Positions 42,435-51,265 of a stretch of 64,000 bases of DNA are shown here, piece by piece. The notes beneath the pieces are model-generated. The model searched no databases. It had not been told where the DNA came from and worked only from the letters and a program-made list of their open reading frames with translations. Within the stretch, counting starts at the first letter, position 1; the number at the start of each line of letters is the position of its first letter. Source of the DNA: Dyadobacter jiangsuensis (GTDB lineage Bacteria > Bacteroidota > Bacteroidia > Cytophagales > Spirosomataceae); contig NZ_PYAS01000004.1 of the NCBI RefSeq assembly GCF_003014695.1, forward strand, positions 372,001-436,000, read 5' to 3'. The position numbers and the translations under genes were made by a program.

Positions 42435-42852
42435 AGTACGCTCTTTCCTGATCGTCATCGTTCTACTCTATGCTGCATTCGCTTGCCAAACCCGCGAGCA
42501 CGCGCTCACCGGCGTGTGGCGCACGGATTCGATCAGCAACTTTGTGAATGGGTTTAGTTTTACCAATAATGCATTCGATGAGCATTGGTCGACATTCGAA
42601 TATGGTGCAGATGGCGTGATGACCGAGCGCAAGAAAGAGAAGTTTAAGACCTACCGTTACCAGCTCCTGAGCGCCGATTCGCTCGTATATACCGATTCGA
42701 CGGGCCACCGGCTGAGCGGGTTTCAGATCGTGAAACTCTCGGATGAGCATTTGATATTGAAAAAGGCGCAGAAGCCTTACCTTCCCGGAAAAAACCAGGA
42801 GCTGTATGAAGTCCGGTTTTTTACCAAAATCCACGCCGACGGAAAGCAGTAA
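42427..42852 (+). CDS. Small lipoprotein, lipocalin-like
   Basis: A 141-residue lipoprotein: the signal ends at AFAC (Cys20). The rest has strands typical of small lipocalin-like domains, beginning LTGVWRTDSI and continuing FEYGADGVMTERKKEKFKTY and YQLLSADSLVYTDSTGH. The LxGxW start is the main basis for the family suggestion. It is joined directly to the following VCBS gene (stop codon, then ATG with no gap) and lies after SusD, so it is probably part of the pair 2 operon. Its function is unknown. Confidence 0.65.
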   Translation: MTTVRSFLIVIVLLYAAFACQTREHALTGVWRTDSISNFVNGFSFTNNAFDEHWSTFEYGADGVMTERKKEKFKTYRYQLLSADSLVYTDSTGHRLSGFQIVKLSDEHLILKKAQKPYLPGKNQELYEVRFFTKIHADGKQ

Positions 42853-45800
42853 ATGTATTCGCCCATGACCCGCCCGCTAATTCTGTTTATTTGCATTGCC
42901 TGCCTGATCGGAGCCTGTACTCCCAAAAAAGACGATCAAAAGCTGTTTGAATTGCTTTCGCCGGATGAAACCGGCGTTCATTTTAACAACCGGCTCCATG
43001 AGGACGACCAGCTCAACATTCTCACCTACGAATATTTCTACAATGGCGGTGGGGTAGGTGCGGGTGATATCAACAACGACGGCCTTACCGACTTGTTTTT
43101 CACCGGCAATATGACCGAGAGCAAGTTGTATGTCAACAAAAGCAAGGATCAGCGAATTGAATTTGAGGATATTACCACAAAATCGGGTATCGAAATACCC
43201 GAAGGCTGGGCAAGGGGTGTGGCGATGGTGGATATCAATGTGGACGGCTTTCTGGATATTTACGTTTGCCGCGCAGGTCCCGCGCAGGCTGGTAAGCTAT
43301 CCAACCTGCTCTTCATCAATCAGAAAAACAACACATTTAAAGAGGAGGCCAAAGCCTACGGGCTCGATTACAGCGGCAATACCACGCAGGCCGCATTCTT
43401 CGATTACGACCACGACGGAGACCTGGACGCTTATCTGGTCACGAACGTGATGAATATGCGAGGGCCGAACAACATCCGAGCGAAGGTCAGCGACGGCTCG
43501 TCGGCCAACGCCGACCGCCTTTTTCGCAATAATGGAAATGGCACATTCACGGACGTTTCGAGGGAGTCGGGCATTCTGGAAGAAGGTTACGGCCTGGGCA
43601 TTGCGGTTACCGACGTGAACAGCGATGGCTGGCCGGATATCTACATTTCAAATGATTATGTGTCCAATGACCTGCTTTACATTAACCAGCGAAACGGTAC
43701 GTTTAAAAATGAAATAGCCTCTTATTTCAAACATCAGAGCTACTCGGCGATGGGGAACGACGCGGCAGACATCGACAACGATGGGCTCGTCGACTTCATT
43801 ACCGTGGATATGTTGCCCGAAGACCCGGTGCGCCGCAAGAATATGTTCGGGCTGATGAACTATGACCGGCATTTGTCGGAGCTGAGAATGGGTTACGAGC
43901 CGCAATTCATGCGGAATACATTGCAGCATAACGAGGGTATGATCCCGGGGCAACACCGGCCCGCATTCAGCGAAATAGGGCGATATGCTGGGGTGGAAGC
44001 GACGGATTGGAGCTGGGGCGCATTGTTTGCCGACTACGACAACGACGGTTTCCGCGACCTGATGATCACCAACGGATACCCCAAGGACATTACCAACCGG
44101 GATTTTGTGATTTACCGCATGGCTGAGTACGAAATGCAAATGCGCTCAGGCAGCGGTGACAGTCGCAAGTTAGCCGAAGCACTGAAAAAAGTGGAAAGTG
44201 CCCACGTCCCCAATTACCTTTTTTCCAACAATCACGACCTTACATTCGCCAACAAATCGGCCGAATGGGGCTTTGATATTCCTTCATTTTCGAACGGGGC
44301 CGTTTATGCCGACTTCGACAACGACGGCGACCTGGACGTAGCGATGAATAACATCGACCGGGAAGCGTTTTTGTATGAAAACCATTCGGACCGGAAGCCT
44401 GACCAGCATTCGCTGACGGTCAAACTGAAAGGCCCGGCCCTGAACCGGGATGGTTTTGGCGCGAAAATCTGGGTTTGGACCGCCAAAGGCAAGCAATATG
44501 CCGAGCATTCACCTTACCGCGGTTACCAATCGACGACCGAACCGAACCGTGAGCATTTCGGCCTTGGTAATGCTGCGCAAATTGACAGTCTGACGATCGT
44601 CTGGCCCGATGCCCGAATTCAGGTATTGAAGCAGGTTAAAGCGGACCAAATACTCGAACTGGATCATACAAAAGCAGCAGGTAGTGCTTCTGCGAACTAC
44701 CCGGCATCGGCAGTAAATGCTCCTTGGTTTACCGCCTTGAAAAGTGGAGGCATTGATTTTCAGCATAAAGATGATCTCTACATTGATTTCAAAATACAGC
44801 CGCTGTTACCTCATTTACTGTCCCAAAACGGCCCCGGGATTGCGGTGGCGGATGTGAATGGCGATGGCCTCGATGATTTTTACGTAGGCGGGGCATTCAA
44901 TCAGTCAGGCCGTGTTTTTGTCCAGGATAAGCAGCAGCACTTCACTTCGGGAGCGTTGGTAGCCGGGCAAAAATACGAAGAGGATATGGGCTCGCTTTTC
45001 TTCGATGCCGATGGGGATGGTGACCAGGATTTGTATGTGGTGAGTGGGAGCAATGAGTTTGAAGCCGGTTCCCGTTATTACCAGGATCGGCTGTATATGA
45101 ATGATGGGAAAGGCCATTTTAAGTTAAACGCCGACGCGTTGCCGCCACTCGCTGCCAGCGGTTCCACGGTAAATGCGGCCGATTTTGACCGCGACGGCGA
45201 CCTCGATCTTTTCATAGGAAGCAGGCTTTCTCCCGGTGCCTATCCAATGCCCGGCGAAAGTTACCTACTCAGGAATGACGGTGGCAAGTTTGCGGAAGTA
45301 ACGCAGCAGATTTGCCCGGAAATCCAGGGCATAGGCATGGTAACCACCGCATTATGGACTGATTTCGACCGGGACGGCTGGGTAGATCTGATCGTTGCCG
45401 GCGAATGGATGCCTATTGTTTTTTATAAAAATAACCAGGGAAAACTGGTTAATGTGAGCGCGCAGACTGGCCTGAAAAATACGACCGGCTGGTGGAATAG
45501 CATCGTTTCCGGCGACTTCGATGAGGATGGAGACATCGATTACGTGTTGGGCAACGTAGGCCTCAACAGCGAAGGAAAACCTTCTGTCGACAAGCCCCTG
45601 ACGCTGCTGGCCAAGGATTTTGACAAAAGCGGAACAATGGATCCGGTATTAGCCCGCTACATCGGCGATGACTTGTACCCGGTGCACCCGCGCGACGAAA
45701 TGACCAGCCAGATGAATTTTCTCAAAAAGCGGTTTGTCTACTATGCCGACTATTCCAAAGCCAAAATCATCGACGTTTTCAAACCGGAGGAGCTTCAAGA

Positions 45801-46401
45801 TGCCCGTCAACTGGTGTGCGAGACTATGCAATCGGTGATGCTGGAAAACAGGGGAGGCGGCAAGTTTGCGTTGAAATACCTGCCACCGGCGGCTCAAATG
45901 GGCCCGGTTTACGGCTTGCTGGCCGAAGATTTCGACCACGACGGCCATCTGGACCTGCTGCTATCAGGTAACAGCCATGCTACCGAGTCCATCAGCGGGC
46001 GGCTGGATGGGCTGAACGGGCTACTGATGCAAGGTGATGGCAAAGGTGGTTTCAAACCATTGACTGCCGCGCGGAGTGGCATTTTTGTGCCCGGCGATGC
46101 CAAGGGAATGGCGTATTTGCGGCTGGCAAACGGCAGCTCGCTAGTGTTGGCGGCGCAAAACAATGCGCCCTTGCTGGCATTCGCTGGCGATGGCGGGCAG
46201 AAAATGGCTTACATCAAACCAATGCTGCAAGACGCTATACTCGAAGCGACTTATGGAAACGGAAGCAAAAGGCGCATTGAATTAGCTTACGGTTCGGGCT
46301 ATTTATCGCAGTCGAGCCGCAATGTGGTGCTACTGCGGGACGGATTGAAAAAGGTTGAATTAATCGATTTTCGCGGGCGTTCGCGCGAGGTACCATTTTA
46401 G
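42853..46401 (+). CDS. VCBS/FG-GAP repeat protein with ASPIC/UnbV domain
   Basis: An 1182-residue surface lipoprotein (lipobox ending IGAC, Cys22; an ATG four codons in, at 42865, would also serve). Many FG-GAP/VCBS calcium-loop repeats form two integrin-alpha-like propellers, for example DINNDGLTDLFFTGN, DYDHDGDLDAYLV, DFDRDGDLDLFIG and DFDEDGDIDYVLG. Between them, at about residues 515-600, an ASPIC/UnbV domain has GFGAKIWVWT and FGLGNAAQIDSLTIVWPD. Such proteins are common next to SusCD pairs, presumably as surface glycan binders. It starts at the base after the upstream lipoprotein's stop codon. Confidence 0.9.
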   Translation: MYSPMTRPLILFICIACLIGACTPKKDDQKLFELLSPDETGVHFNNRLHEDDQLNILTYEYFYNGGGVGAGDINNDGLTDLFFTGNMTESKLYVNKSKDQRIEFEDITTKSGIEIPEGWARGVAMVDINVDGFLDIYVCRAGPAQAGKLSNLLFINQKNNTFKEEAKAYGLDYSGNTTQAAFFDYDHDGDLDAYLVTNVMNMRGPNNIRAKVSDGSSANADRLFRNNGNGTFTDVSRESGILEEGYGLGIAVTDVNSDGWPDIYISNDYVSNDLLYINQRNGTFKNEIASYFKHQSYSAMGNDAADIDNDGLVDFITVDMLPEDPVRRKNMFGLMNYDRHLSELRMGYEPQFMRNTLQHNEGMIPGQHRPAFSEIGRYAGVEATDWSWGALFADYDNDGFRDLMITNGYPKDITNRDFVIYRMAEYEMQMRSGSGDSRKLAEALKKVESAHVPNYLFSNNHDLTFANKSAEWGFDIPSFSNGAVYADFDNDGDLDVAMNNIDREAFLYENHSDRKPDQHSLTVKLKGPALNRDGFGAKIWVWTAKGKQYAEHSPYRGYQSTTEPNREHFGLGNAAQIDSLTIVWPDARIQVLKQVKADQILELDHTKAAGSASANYPASAVNAPWFTALKSGGIDFQHKDDLYIDFKIQPLLPHLLSQNGPGIAVADVNGDGLDDFYVGGAFNQSGRVFVQDKQQHFTSGALVAGQKYEEDMGSLFFDADGDGDQDLYVVSGSNEFEAGSRYYQDRLYMNDGKGHFKLNADALPPLAASGSTVNAADFDRDGDLDLFIGSRLSPGAYPMPGESYLLRNDGGKFAEVTQQICPEIQGIGMVTTALWTDFDRDGWVDLIVAGEWMPIVFYKNNQGKLVNVSAQTGLKNTTGWWNSIVSGDFDEDGDIDYVLGNVGLNSEGKPSVDKPLTLLAKDFDKSGTMDPVLARYIGDDLYPVHPRDEMTSQMNFLKKRFVYYADYSKAKIIDVFKPEELQDARQLVCETMQSVMLENRGGGKFALKYLPPAAQMGPVYGLLAEDFDHDGHLDLLLSGNSHATESISGRLDGLNGLLMQGDGKGGFKPLTAARSGIFVPGDAKGMAYLRLANGSSLVLAAQNNAPLLAFAGDGGQKMAYIKPMLQDAILEATYGNGSKRRIELAYGSGYLSQSSRNVVLLRDGLKKVELIDFRGRSREVPF

Positions 46402-46435
46402 CGACGCATAGCAGGCTGATAACAGCCGCATTTCA

Positions 46436-46595
46436 GCAGTTGTTACATGCCTGACGGCATTTTCGGCATCGATTACGCCTGAGATGCTACCAATATTACA
46501 TGCCTAACGGCATTCATGCGAGTCGTCAAATCGCGTAGCGATGTAATATTGGTAGCAAATAGACCGTAATGCAAACCGTCAGGGATGCAACAACA
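46436..46595. repeat. Nested inverted-repeat element, copy A
   Basis: GCTACCAATATTACAT (46486-46501) is the exact reverse complement of ATGTAATATTGGTAGC (46541-46556). Outside it, TGTTACATGCCTGACGG (46441-46457) pairs with CCGTCAGGGATGCAACA (46576-46592) with two mismatches. The modules recur at 58995-59122. It fills the gap between the convergent VCBS and GH30 genes. Confidence 0.8.
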
Positions 46596-46628
46596 ACTAA
46601 TTTGCGCGAAAAACGTCCCCCGGCGACT

Positions 46629-48068
46629 CTACCAGACAAACGTCCCAACCGATCCCGCTTTCAAACGGGTTACCACAAAATTCGCTCCATCCTGAATCGT
46701 GAATTTCTTTTCCGCGTCCGAATCGTTCATGACGATCAATACCTTTTTGCCGTCGGGTCTTAAAAACGCCACATTTAGCAACTTTTCATCGGGGCTTTTG
46801 CCGATACTGGCGTTCGTACCCGAATCGATCCGCACCGAACCAGGGAGCACGAATTTCGACGCATGCGCGACGACATAATAGGCAGCATTGCGGGTGACAT
46901 TGTCGCCGTCGATCGTGACGCCGCCCAGGCAGCGGTCGCAGCCGCCGCGGTCGGTGAAGGGGCGGTTTTGCGGGTTGCTGGTCAGGTTCCATTCCAGTAC
47001 AGTACGAGCCCAGTTTCGCGTGGCGCCTATTGTGAGGTTTTTAATATGATTTGGAAAATCTTTTTCAAAATTTCCGGGCGCGCCCATCCATTGTTCGGTA
47101 AAATAGAGGTGCCTGTCGGGATGTGCGTCATGGACTTTCGATAAGGCATCGATGGTGCCGCCGTAGAGGTGAAATGCGGAGCCATTCACATACTTTTTGG
47201 CCTCCGGATCGTCCAGGATCGTGATCGGGTATTCGGGTTTATCGGCATTATGGTCGTAAACGATGATCTTGGTATCGATTTTGGCCTTTTCAAATGCAGG
47301 TCCCAAATGGTTTTTAACAAAAATGGCCTGATCCTTGGCGAGCATCAGCAAGCTGGGGTTGTTGCCGGGGTGTAGAGGCTCGTTCTGCACGGTAATGGCG
47401 TCGATGCGAACCCCTTCTTTTTGCATATCCTGAATGTAGCGCACAAAATATCGGGCATAGGCATCGTACCACTCCGGTTTGAGGCTTCCGCCGCGGGTGT
47501 CGCCATTGTCCTTCATCCAAACCGGCGGCGACCAGGGCGAGCCGAGGATTTTCAGTTTTGGGTTAATGGCCAATAGCTCTTTTAAAATGGGTAGCACATC
47601 GTTGCGATCGGGACCGAGGTCGAAATGGCGCATTTCGGGGTCGGTCTGGCCTTGCGGAAGGTCGTCGTAGGAGAACACTTTTTCGTTCAGGTCGGATGCC
47701 GCGATGCTCACGCGCAGGTACGCCATCCCGATTCCACTACCGGCGGTTGAAAAGAGTTCTTTCAACAACGCCGTGCGGGCCGTTTTGCTCATGCCCATCA
47801 AATGCTGCGCGCTTCCGCCAGTGAGCGTAAAGCCGAAACCATCGATCTCCTGGAATTTTTTCTTCCCATTGATACTCACGACCGGCGTTTCGATCGCTTT
47901 GCTTTTGTCCAACTTTTGAAGAGGCATAGCAGGCTCGTGCCGAAACAGGGCCGACTTGTCCAGATTGGTCAGCCAGAAGTCGACTTTCTTCGATTGGCCG
48001 GATGCGATCAGGGATGTCAGCAAGCAAATGCAGGCGAGCAGAATGGGTTTAGAAGTAAGGATTTTCAT
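46629..48068 (-). CDS. Secreted glycoside hydrolase family 30 enzyme
   Basis: A 479-residue secreted glycosidase from the ATG at 48068, which begins a signal peptide (ILLACICLLTSLIASGQ); the frame is open upstream but crosses the promoter. GH30 features: IDGFGFTLTGGSAQHL near the start, MAYLRVSIAASDL, LGSPWSPPVWMKDN, the acid/base glutamate in ITVQNEPLHPGN and the nucleophile glutamate in LYFTEQWMG, then a short beta-sandwich tail. The family includes glucosylceramidases, beta-1,6-glucanases and xylanases; the specificity cannot be fixed by eye. It is divergent from the propeller/LuxR regulator and shares its motif with the SusCD operon. Confidence 0.92.
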   Translation of the reverse strand: MKILTSKPILLACICLLTSLIASGQSKKVDFWLTNLDKSALFRHEPAMPLQKLDKSKAIETPVVSINGKKKFQEIDGFGFTLTGGSAQHLMGMSKTARTALLKELFSTAGSGIGMAYLRVSIAASDLNEKVFSYDDLPQGQTDPEMRHFDLGPDRNDVLPILKELLAINPKLKILGSPWSPPVWMKDNGDTRGGSLKPEWYDAYARYFVRYIQDMQKEGVRIDAITVQNEPLHPGNNPSLLMLAKDQAIFVKNHLGPAFEKAKIDTKIIVYDHNADKPEYPITILDDPEAKKYVNGSAFHLYGGTIDALSKVHDAHPDRHLYFTEQWMGAPGNFEKDFPNHIKNLTIGATRNWARTVLEWNLTSNPQNRPFTDRGGCDRCLGGVTIDGDNVTRNAAYYVVAHASKFVLPGSVRIDSGTNASIGKSPDEKLLNVAFLRPDGKKVLIVMNDSDAEKKFTIQDGANFVVTRLKAGSVGTFVW

Positions 48069-48155
48069 GCGGCATTGGGACAGATATGTGAACGACAAAG
48101 CAGTGTAACCATTTATGTTGAAATACACTGAAAATAATGTAATATATTGCGAGTT

Positions 48156-48163
48156 CAAATGTA
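48156..48163 (-). promoter_or_regulatory. -7 box of the GH30 gene
   Basis: The minus strand reads TACATTTG (TAnnTTTG). It lies 87 bases before the ATG, and 34 bases separate it from the GTAGTAATGTAG motif upstream. This closely copies the layout at susC pair 3. Confidence 0.6.
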
Positions 48164-48197
48164 GGGCAGCCTGCACAAGAACGTGCATCGCGAGCTA

Positions 48198-48209
48198 CTA
48201 CATTACTAC
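48198..48209 (-). promoter_or_regulatory. GTAGTAATGTAG motif between GH30 and its regulator
   Basis: The minus strand reads GTAGTAATGTAG, centred about 54 bases upstream of the inferred GH30 transcript start. The same 12-mer occurs twice upstream of susC (56052-56063 and 56106-56117) in the same orientation relative to the gene. I saw it nowhere else in the window. It is a candidate activator site. Confidence 0.65.
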
Positions 48210-48297
48210 AACAACCCGATAAAAATTGCAAAATAGATACCCTGGCGCAGTTCCCGACTACGTCAATCCTCTCATCGATGTACTACAATGCCGGAAT

Positions 48298-51225
48298 ATG
48301 ATACGGGTAGCCGTTCTGCTTTTGCTTATGCTGTTTGGCCGGGAGCTGCGTGCACAGAACACCATCGGCTTGCCCGAGGTAGTTAACTATTCCAAACAAA
48401 CCTACCACGCCGGAACCCAGAACTGGGCGATTCGGCAGGGCCGGAATGGCATGATGTATTTTGCCAACAACGAAGGCCTGCTCACTTTCGACGGCATTTA
48501 CTGGCGGACGTATCCATTACCGAATAAAACGAAGGTTCGGTCACTGGAAATTGGTGCCGACAACCGCATTTACATTGGCGGCGAGAACGAATTCGGCTAC
48601 TTTACACCCGACGACCGAGGGGTTTTGCATTATGTTTCCCTGCGCAACCTCGTACACGAGCGCGACCGTGGCTTTGCCGATATCTGGAATGTAGCCGTAC
48701 TCAACGGAAGTGTGTTTTTCAGAGCCAGCAACCGCATTTTTGTATATGAAGATAATGTCGTGAGTGTTTTCAACGGCGGTTCGCACTGGCGCTTCCTGGG
48801 CGTTTGCAATGGTATTACCGTGGCGCAGGATGCGGACAGCGGCTTGCTGCGGTATGACAACGGCCGCTGGATTCCCTGGATCACGACAGGCGAGTTGCCT
48901 TTGGAATACCTTACCACGGGATTGTTGCCCGTAGATAAGGCAACATCCTTGCTGGTTACCATGGACGCGGGACTCTTCCGGCTCTCCGGCGATCGTGCTA
49001 TACGGCTGCAATCCGCATTTATCGATCAGGTTAAAAGCGAGCGGATTTATGCAGCGACGCGCGTGAACGATAAGCTGATCGCACTTGCTACGAGTTTGGG
49101 CGGGTGTTACATCGTCACCAACGAAGGGGAGTTCGTGCACCGCTTCGCCCGGGCCGATGGTTTACAGAACAATAATGTGCTGAGCGTTTTCCGTGATCAG
49201 GACAAAAACCTGTGGCTGGGGCTCGACAACGGCATCGACTTCATTGCTTACGATAACGCCATTAAAACCATGTACCCCGCCGCGACCAAAGACGAAGCGG
49301 GTTATGCCTCATTGATTTACAGGGACAAGCTGTATGTCGGTACTTCCAATGGGTTGTATTCGGTGCCGGTGGGGCAGTTCAACGATCTGAGCTACGTCAA
49401 GGGCACATTTACTTACGTGGAGCATTCGCGTGGACAGGTTTGGGGGCTTTCCGAGATCAACGGGCGACTGCTGATGGCGCACCACGAGGGTATTTTCGAG
49501 GTGGAGGGTAACCAGGCCCGGCCGATTGAAAAGCGAAACGGCTTTTGGGGCTTTTTGCCGCTCTCGCGGATTTATCCGGTTAAAAAAGTTGCTGTCGGGA
49601 ATTACAACGGAATCAATTTTCTGGAATATGACGGGAATACCTTCCGGCCCTCCGGGGCTGTTGCGGGCTTTGATGTAGCCTCCCGCTTCCTGTGCGCGGA
49701 TGCCCGCGAGGAAAATGTGATCTGGACGTCGCATCCCTACCGCGGCGTGTACAAGGTGACGCTGTCCGACGACGGCAAATCGCGTGCGCGCCTGTATACG
49801 CACAGGGATGGACTGCCGCTTTCACTGAACAACAATTATGTATACAAGGTTAAAAACAAGATCCTTGTCGCTACGGAAAAGGGCATTTACGAATACAATG
49901 CGGCCGGGGACCGGTTCGGTGCTTCCGCCTATTATAATGGCATTTTTCAGAACCTCGGCGTGCGCTATCTGAAAGAAGATCACGCGGGTAACGTCTGGTT
50001 TGTGCGCGGGAAGGAGCTGGGCGTGGTGGACATGAGCGGCGGCGGCCCGAAGATCATCTTCCTTCCGGAGATCAATCACAAAATGGTGTCGGGTTTTGAA
50101 TACATTCACCCTTTAAATGAAGAAAATATCCTCATAGGCGGCGAGAAGGGCATTTACCACATCAATTACAAAAAATACAAACAGAACAAGAGCCATATCA
50201 ACGTGCAGATCAGCGCGATGCGCTCGTTCGGTACGGATTCGCTGCTTTTTGGCGGGTATTTCGGGGAAGTGAATGAGGTGAAAAACCAATCGGATGATCA
50301 GGTGCCCCGTGTCGCCAACCGCTTGAATTCGGTAGGATTTGAGTTTTCTTCAACATTGTTCAGCCAGCAGTCCAGCATCGAGTATGCCTATTTTCTGGAA
50401 GGATTCGACAGCAACTGGTCGAACTGGTCGGCGCGCAGCTCGAAGGAGTATACCCATTTGCCGCCGGGTCATTACACGTTCAAAGTAAAGGCGCGCAATA
50501 ACTTTGGCAGCGAATCGGAAATAGCCGGGTACTCGTTCGTGATCCTGCCGCCCTGGTACCAGACGATCTGGGCATATTTGGGATATGGATTGCTGGTACT
50601 GGGTCTCGCGTGGCTGTTTTACAAGTGGCAGGAAAAGCGCTTCCTGCAACAGCAGCAAAAACATTTGGAAGAACAGAAACGCCTGCAATACCTGCATCAG
50701 CTGGAACTTGAAAAAAGCGAAAAGGAGATTATCAAACTCAAAAACGAGAAGCTGGAAACCGAAATCCTGCATAAAAACACCGATCTGGCTACATCAGCCA
50801 TGCATTTGGTGCAAAAGGCCGAACTGTTATCCAAACTCAAAACGGACCTGGTTAAAATCACCAAAAGTGCTGAGGATGATAAGATTAACGACGACCTGAA
50901 AAAGATGATCAAGGTCGTGGCCGATGAAAACAAGGTCGATAAGGACTGGGGCCAGTTCTCCAAGCATTTCGATAGCGTCCACAGCAATTTTCTCATTGCA
51001 TTGAAAGAAAAATATCCTAACCTGACGGCCAATGAGTTGAAAATGAGTGCTTATTTGCGCATGAACCTGTCCAGCAAGGAAATCGCCCAGCTGATGAATA
51101 TTTCGCTGAGAGGGGTGGAGGTGAGCCGCTACCGGTTGCGGAAGAAATTGCAGCTGCCTACCGAGGTGAATATGTTCAATTTCTTTCTCGGTTTTCATAT
51201 CGACGAGTCAAAAGAAAAGGCTTAG
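48298..51225 (+). CDS. Propeller-sensor regulator with Y_Y_Y domain and LuxR-type helix-turn-helix
   Basis: A 975-residue membrane regulator from the ATG at 48298 (start of the signal peptide VAVLLLLMLFGRELRAQ; the frame is open to a TTG at 48226). A periplasmic beta-propeller fills about residues 25-640 (GRNGMMYFANNEGLLTFDG, NLWLGLDNGIDFI). A Y_Y_Y domain follows at about 665-745 (SIEYAYFLEGFDSNWSNW, LPPGHYTFKVKARN). One membrane helix (about 755-775), a long charged coiled coil (about 780-845) and a C-terminal LuxR-like helix-turn-helix (NLTANELKMSAYLRMNLSSK, EIAQLMNISLRGVEVSRYRL) complete it. It should sense a glycan fragment outside and bind DNA inside without phosphorylation. Confidence 0.9.
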   Translation: MIRVAVLLLLMLFGRELRAQNTIGLPEVVNYSKQTYHAGTQNWAIRQGRNGMMYFANNEGLLTFDGIYWRTYPLPNKTKVRSLEIGADNRIYIGGENEFGYFTPDDRGVLHYVSLRNLVHERDRGFADIWNVAVLNGSVFFRASNRIFVYEDNVVSVFNGGSHWRFLGVCNGITVAQDADSGLLRYDNGRWIPWITTGELPLEYLTTGLLPVDKATSLLVTMDAGLFRLSGDRAIRLQSAFIDQVKSERIYAATRVNDKLIALATSLGGCYIVTNEGEFVHRFARADGLQNNNVLSVFRDQDKNLWLGLDNGIDFIAYDNAIKTMYPAATKDEAGYASLIYRDKLYVGTSNGLYSVPVGQFNDLSYVKGTFTYVEHSRGQVWGLSEINGRLLMAHHEGIFEVEGNQARPIEKRNGFWGFLPLSRIYPVKKVAVGNYNGINFLEYDGNTFRPSGAVAGFDVASRFLCADAREENVIWTSHPYRGVYKVTLSDDGKSRARLYTHRDGLPLSLNNNYVYKVKNKILVATEKGIYEYNAAGDRFGASAYYNGIFQNLGVRYLKEDHAGNVWFVRGKELGVVDMSGGGPKIIFLPEINHKMVSGFEYIHPLNEENILIGGEKGIYHINYKKYKQNKSHINVQISAMRSFGTDSLLFGGYFGEVNEVKNQSDDQVPRVANRLNSVGFEFSSTLFSQQSSIEYAYFLEGFDSNWSNWSARSSKEYTHLPPGHYTFKVKARNNFGSESEIAGYSFVILPPWYQTIWAYLGYGLLVLGLAWLFYKWQEKRFLQQQQKHLEEQKRLQYLHQLELEKSEKEIIKLKNEKLETEILHKNTDLATSAMHLVQKAELLSKLKTDLVKITKSAEDDKINDDLKKMIKVVADENKVDKDWGQFSKHFDSVHSNFLIALKEKYPNLTANELKMSAYLRMNLSSKEIAQLMNISLRGVEVSRYRLRKKLQLPTEVNMFNFFLGFHIDESKEKA

Positions 51226-51244
51226 AGCAACGCTCCAAGCCTTT
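51213..51244. terminator. Shared hairpin between the regulator and SusD stop codons
   Basis: AAAGGCTTAGAGC (51217-51229) pairs with GCTCCAAGCCTTT (51233-51245) with one mismatch and an AAC loop. The stem includes the regulator's own TAG, and A/T runs on both sides allow termination in both directions between convergent genes. Confidence 0.6.
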
Positions 51245-51265
51245 CTGATCTGGGTACGGGACTCG

